Below are positions 15,073-18,619 of a stretch of 18,619 nt of DNA, piece after piece. The DNA comes from JBBDMC01 sp964441935 (GTDB taxonomy: Bacteria > Pseudomonadota > Alphaproteobacteria > Rhizobiales > Kaistiaceae), in NCBI GenBank assembly GCA_964441935.1, contig CAYTXI010000048.1:1-18619 (forward strand), given 5' to 3'. Each line of letters starts with the position of its first letter. Position 1 is the stretch's first letter. The notes beneath the pieces are model-generated. The model ran no database searches. It saw nothing but the letters and a program-made list of their open reading frames with translations, and was not told the DNA's origin. A program made the position numbers and the translations under genes.

Positions 15073-15853
15073 TGCAGCAGACGGGCGCAAGACCGTCGTA
15101 TGCATGAAGTGGGGGCGGAAGTACGACCCCGAGTTCGTCAACCGGCTTCACCGCGGCGTGACGCGTCATCTTCGCGCGCCGTTCCGGTTTGTCTGCTTGA
15201 CCGACGACGTCGACGGTCTCGAGCCCGGGATCGAGACACATCAAATACCGGAACTGCCCATCGACGCGACGTTCTTCGACCGGGCAAGGCACGGCGAGGG
15301 TTGGCGCAAGCTGGTTGTGTTTCAGCCTGGCCTCGCGGATCTCGCCGGCCCGGTGCTGTTCCTCGATGTCGACGTCGTCATCACCGGCGACCTCGACCGG
15401 CTGTTCGGATTCGAGCCCGGTCGTTTCTGCATTATCGAGGATTGGCTGCAGGCGCGGCGGAGGCCATTCCGGCGGCTGTTCGATCGGGACTTCCATCCCG
15501 CATCAGATTCCAACTCCTCCGTATTTCGGTTCGAGGCACCAAAGCACGGCTACGTCTATGAGCACCTGATTGCCTCGCAGCCATTCGCTGCTCGTTTCCG
15601 CCTGGCGCAGCAATATCTTGGCGCTGCCGTCGGCGATCGCGCGTTCTGGCCGCCGGAGTGGGTCGTCTCCTTCAAGAGAACGTGCCGTCCGGCGTTTCCG
15701 CTCAATCTTGTCCGCGACCCTGTCGAACCGCCTGATGCCTCCGTCATCGTCTTCCACGGACACCCCCATCCCGACGAGGCGATTGCCGGGTACGCGGGCT
15801 CGCCGTTCTCGCGCACCAAGCCCGCACCCTGGCTGGCAACTGCGTGGCGATAG
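15065..15853 (+). CDS. Putative glycosyltransferase (DxD-containing, GT-A-like)
   Basis: The 262-residue protein begins at a GTG inside the end of the ELM1-like gene, with GGAG seven bases upstream. It reads VVCMKWGRKY, FVNRLHRGVTRHL and FRFVCLTDD near the start, then VLFLDVDVVITGDLDRLF with DVD at 101-103, NSSVFRFEAP at 150-159 and a late HGHPHPDEA. The DxD in a beta-strand context and the NSSVFRF acceptor-side motif are typical of GT-A sugar transferases of alphaproteobacteria annotated only as glycosyltransferase. Sugar donor and acceptor are unknown. The frame is open further upstream (to 14891), but inside the ELM1-like gene. It converges on the methyltransferase gene ending at 15877. 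Confidence 0.82.
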   Translation: MDSAADGRKTVVCMKWGRKYDPEFVNRLHRGVTRHLRAPFRFVCLTDDVDGLEPGIETHQIPELPIDATFFDRARHGEGWRKLVVFQPGLADLAGPVLFLDVDVVITGDLDRLFGFEPGRFCIIEDWLQARRRPFRRLFDRDFHPASDSNSSVFRFEAPKHGYVYEHLIASQPFAARFRLAQQYLGAAVGDRAFWPPEWVVSFKRTCRPAFPLNLVRDPVEPPDASVIVFHGHPHPDEAIAGYAGSPFSRTKPAPWLATAWR

Positions 15854-15863
15854 TGCGCGGCTG

Positions 15864-15900
15864 CGCGGGCCCCGAGCTAATCTCGTGCCTGAGGCCCGCG
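15864..15900. terminator. Possible shared hairpin between convergent genes
   Basis: CGCGGGCC at 15864-15871 pairs exactly with GGCCCGCG at 15893-15900, enclosing a smaller CGAG/CTCG hairpin. It spans the 23-base gap and the 3' end of the methyltransferase gene. No T-run follows on either side, so termination is only a possibility. Confidence 0.3.
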
Positions 15901-16494
15901 TACAACCACGCCAATGCCCATCTTCGATCCGGGGGCGATGAATTCCTGCGTGGGGATGCCGCTCGCCCTGATCTCGCGCCAGAGCCGCGCAACCTCGATG
16001 CGAGAGCCCGAGCGGGTCACGTGCTCCTTGGCGATGTCGTGAAAGGCGACGAGGCGCCGGGCCATCGGGCCATACGCCTCCCAGTCCTTCTTGACGCCCG
16101 TGTAGCTGTGGTCGCCGTCGATCAGGACGGCGTCGAAGGGTCCGAGACTGCGGGTGGCGGCGATCGTCGCCGCGTCGTGCGAATCGCCGAACACCGTCTG
16201 GATGCGATAGCCCTCTCGGGTGAGGCGTTGGCGCACGGCCACCAGCGGCGACTGGTGGCCGCGCGAGGCGTTGCGCTTGTCATTGTCCACGGTGACGCCG
16301 AACGATCCAGCGGGGAGATGCCGCATGACGCGGTAGAAGGTTCCGCCGCGGTAGGCGCCAACCTCAAGGTAGGAGTTGACCTGGAGGGTACGCAGCAGCC
16401 GCAGGAAGTCGTGAAACTCGGAACGCACCTGGCGTGAGGCGGGGGCGGGTAGCACCGCGTCAAGGTAGCGGCGCAACACAACAGCACCCGTCAT
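15877..16494 (-). CDS. Class I SAM-dependent methyltransferase (CmcI/Methyltransf_24-like)
   Basis: The 205-residue protein has a SAM-binding motif YLEVGAYRGG at 42-51, FGVTVDND at 65-72, and LIDGDHSYTGVKKDWEAYGP beginning at 124, followed by FHDI at 151-154. The IDGDHSY-x-G-V-x-x-D motif is typical of CmcI-like and Methyltransf_24 O-methyltransferases, where the Asp and His residues can bind a metal. An open frame reaches a TTG at 16500; the ATG at 16494 is preferred, although no clear Shine-Dalgarno precedes either. It lies 24 bases after the greA stop on the same strand, so it may be carried on the greA transcript. Function probably belongs with the neighbouring glycan genes, by context only. 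Confidence 0.85.
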   Translation of the reverse strand: MTGAVVLRRYLDAVLPAPASRQVRSEFHDFLRLLRTLQVNSYLEVGAYRGGTFYRVMRHLPAGSFGVTVDNDKRNASRGHQSPLVAVRQRLTREGYRIQTVFGDSHDAATIAATRSLGPFDAVLIDGDHSYTGVKKDWEAYGPMARRLVAFHDIAKEHVTRSGSRIEVARLWREIRASGIPTQEFIAPGSKMGIGVVVRGPQARD

Positions 16495-16518
16495 CGCCAA
16501 GCCGCGCGGCGAGACTGG

Positions 16519-16992
16519 TCAGCCGAACTTGACGTCGAGGATCTCATAGGACCGCGCGCCGCCGGGTGCGGCGACCTCGACCGTGTCGCCCTTGGCCTTG
16601 CCGATCAGGGCCCGGGCGATCGGTGACGAGATGGAGATCTTGCCGGATTTGACGTCGGCTTCGGCGTCGCCGACGATCTGGTACTTCCTCTTCTCCTCGG
16701 TGTCCTCGTCGACGAGGGAAACGGTGGCGCCGAACTTGACCGTCTTGCCGGACAGCTTCGACACGTCGATGATCTCGGCCCGCGAGAGTTGGTCCTCGAG
16801 CTCGGCGATGCGGCCCTCGTTGAGGCCGTGCTGCTCCTTGGCCGCGTGGTACTCGGCGTTCTCGGCGAGGTCGCCATGCCCGCGCGCCTGCGCAATCAGC
16901 TCGATGATGCGCGGGCGCTCCTCGACCGTGCGCCGTTTCAGCTCGGATTCCAGCGCCGCGTGGCCAGCAGCGGTCATCGGAATCTTTTCCAT
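16519..16992 (-). CDS. greA: Transcription elongation factor GreA
   Basis: GreA rescues backtracked RNA polymerase by stimulating transcript cleavage. The 157-residue length is normal. The N-terminal coiled coil (about 9-75) includes the tip signature HGDLAENAEYHAAKEQ beginning at 39, with the acidic residues that reach the polymerase active site. The C-terminal FKBP-like domain follows, with VKFGATVSLVD, ISSPIARALIGK and the ending YEILDVKFG. The frame extends upstream to 17088, but the extension has no GreA similarity; the ATG at 16992 aligns with the family start and has AAGGGG about ten bases upstream. It lies downstream of carB in the same orientation with a 182-base gap. Confidence 0.96.
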   Translation of the reverse strand: MEKIPMTAAGHAALESELKRRTVEERPRIIELIAQARGHGDLAENAEYHAAKEQHGLNEGRIAELEDQLSRAEIIDVSKLSGKTVKFGATVSLVDEDTEEKRKYQIVGDAEADVKSGKISISSPIARALIGKAKGDTVEVAAPGGARSYEILDVKFG

Positions 16993-17174
16993 CACAGCAC
17001 TACCCCTTCCAGTCGACTCGGGCCGGCGCTGGCCGACCCGACAAAACAATACCACGAGCAGCCGGATTGTCTCCGGCGGCCCATCCATCCTTCACGCCCC
17101 GCGACCGCGGTCCGCCGGCCGGCCGCCTGGGCCATCGCCCCCGCGACAGGAGTGGGACGATCTGGCCCGCCGGC
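16993..17174. other. Intergenic region between carB and greA
   Basis: This 182-base stretch contains no gene I can support. It is very GC-rich with several short dyads, including the palindrome GACCGCGGTC at 17103-17112 and an imperfect CGGGCCGGC/GCCGACCCG hairpin near 17027-17048. None is followed by a T-run, so I call neither terminator nor promoter. Confidence 0.5.

Positions 17175-18619
<1,445 letters not shown>

Overview
The window is about 18.6 kb of GC-rich DNA, roughly two thirds G+C in the housekeeping genes. It is densely packed, with frequent GTG starts and strong Shine-Dalgarno sites. Gene content points to an alphaproteobacterium: a DUF992 secreted protein, an EF-G-like paralogue, an ELM1-family protein, trxB followed by a lysR gene, and carB followed by greA. 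I cannot fix the order; a Rhodospirillales-like or Hyphomicrobiales-like lineage is plausible. A run of ten N inside carB shows a draft assembly, possibly metagenomic. I saw no rRNA, tRNA, CRISPR array, transposase or integrase. No gene-free stretch exceeds 300 bases.

Left part (1-5613): the C-terminal end of a DpgC-like crotonase; a minus-strand pair of a CorA-type transporter and a small membrane protein; a secreted DUF992 protein with a near-perfect ribosome binding site; a translational GTPase related to EF-G but altered in its catalytic loop; and the Tat-exported molybdoenzyme MsrP, which lacks its usual membrane partner MsrQ here. Two clear hairpin terminators lie here: one between the GTPase gene and msrP, one after msrP.

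Middle (5884-7816): a minus-strand trxB-lysR operon.

Accessory part (8088-16494): a cluster that looks like surface glycan or envelope modification. It holds two paralogous proteins with a ParB-like GxHR box (8088-8924 and 10365-11123) around two tandem paralogous methyltransferases (8912-9595 and 9616-10278). Then come a GT8 glycosyltransferase and a LicD-methyltransferase fusion in one minus-strand operon, a divergent ELM1-like gene overlapping another glycosyltransferase gene, and a further methyltransferase. The fusion gene is visibly lower in GC than the flanks. The paired ParB-like/methyltransferase block plus the LicD fusion is the best candidate for an undescribed system.

Right part (16519-18619): greA and the 3' half of carB, both minus strand. 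The methyltransferase at 15877-16494 follows greA closely and may be co-transcribed with it.
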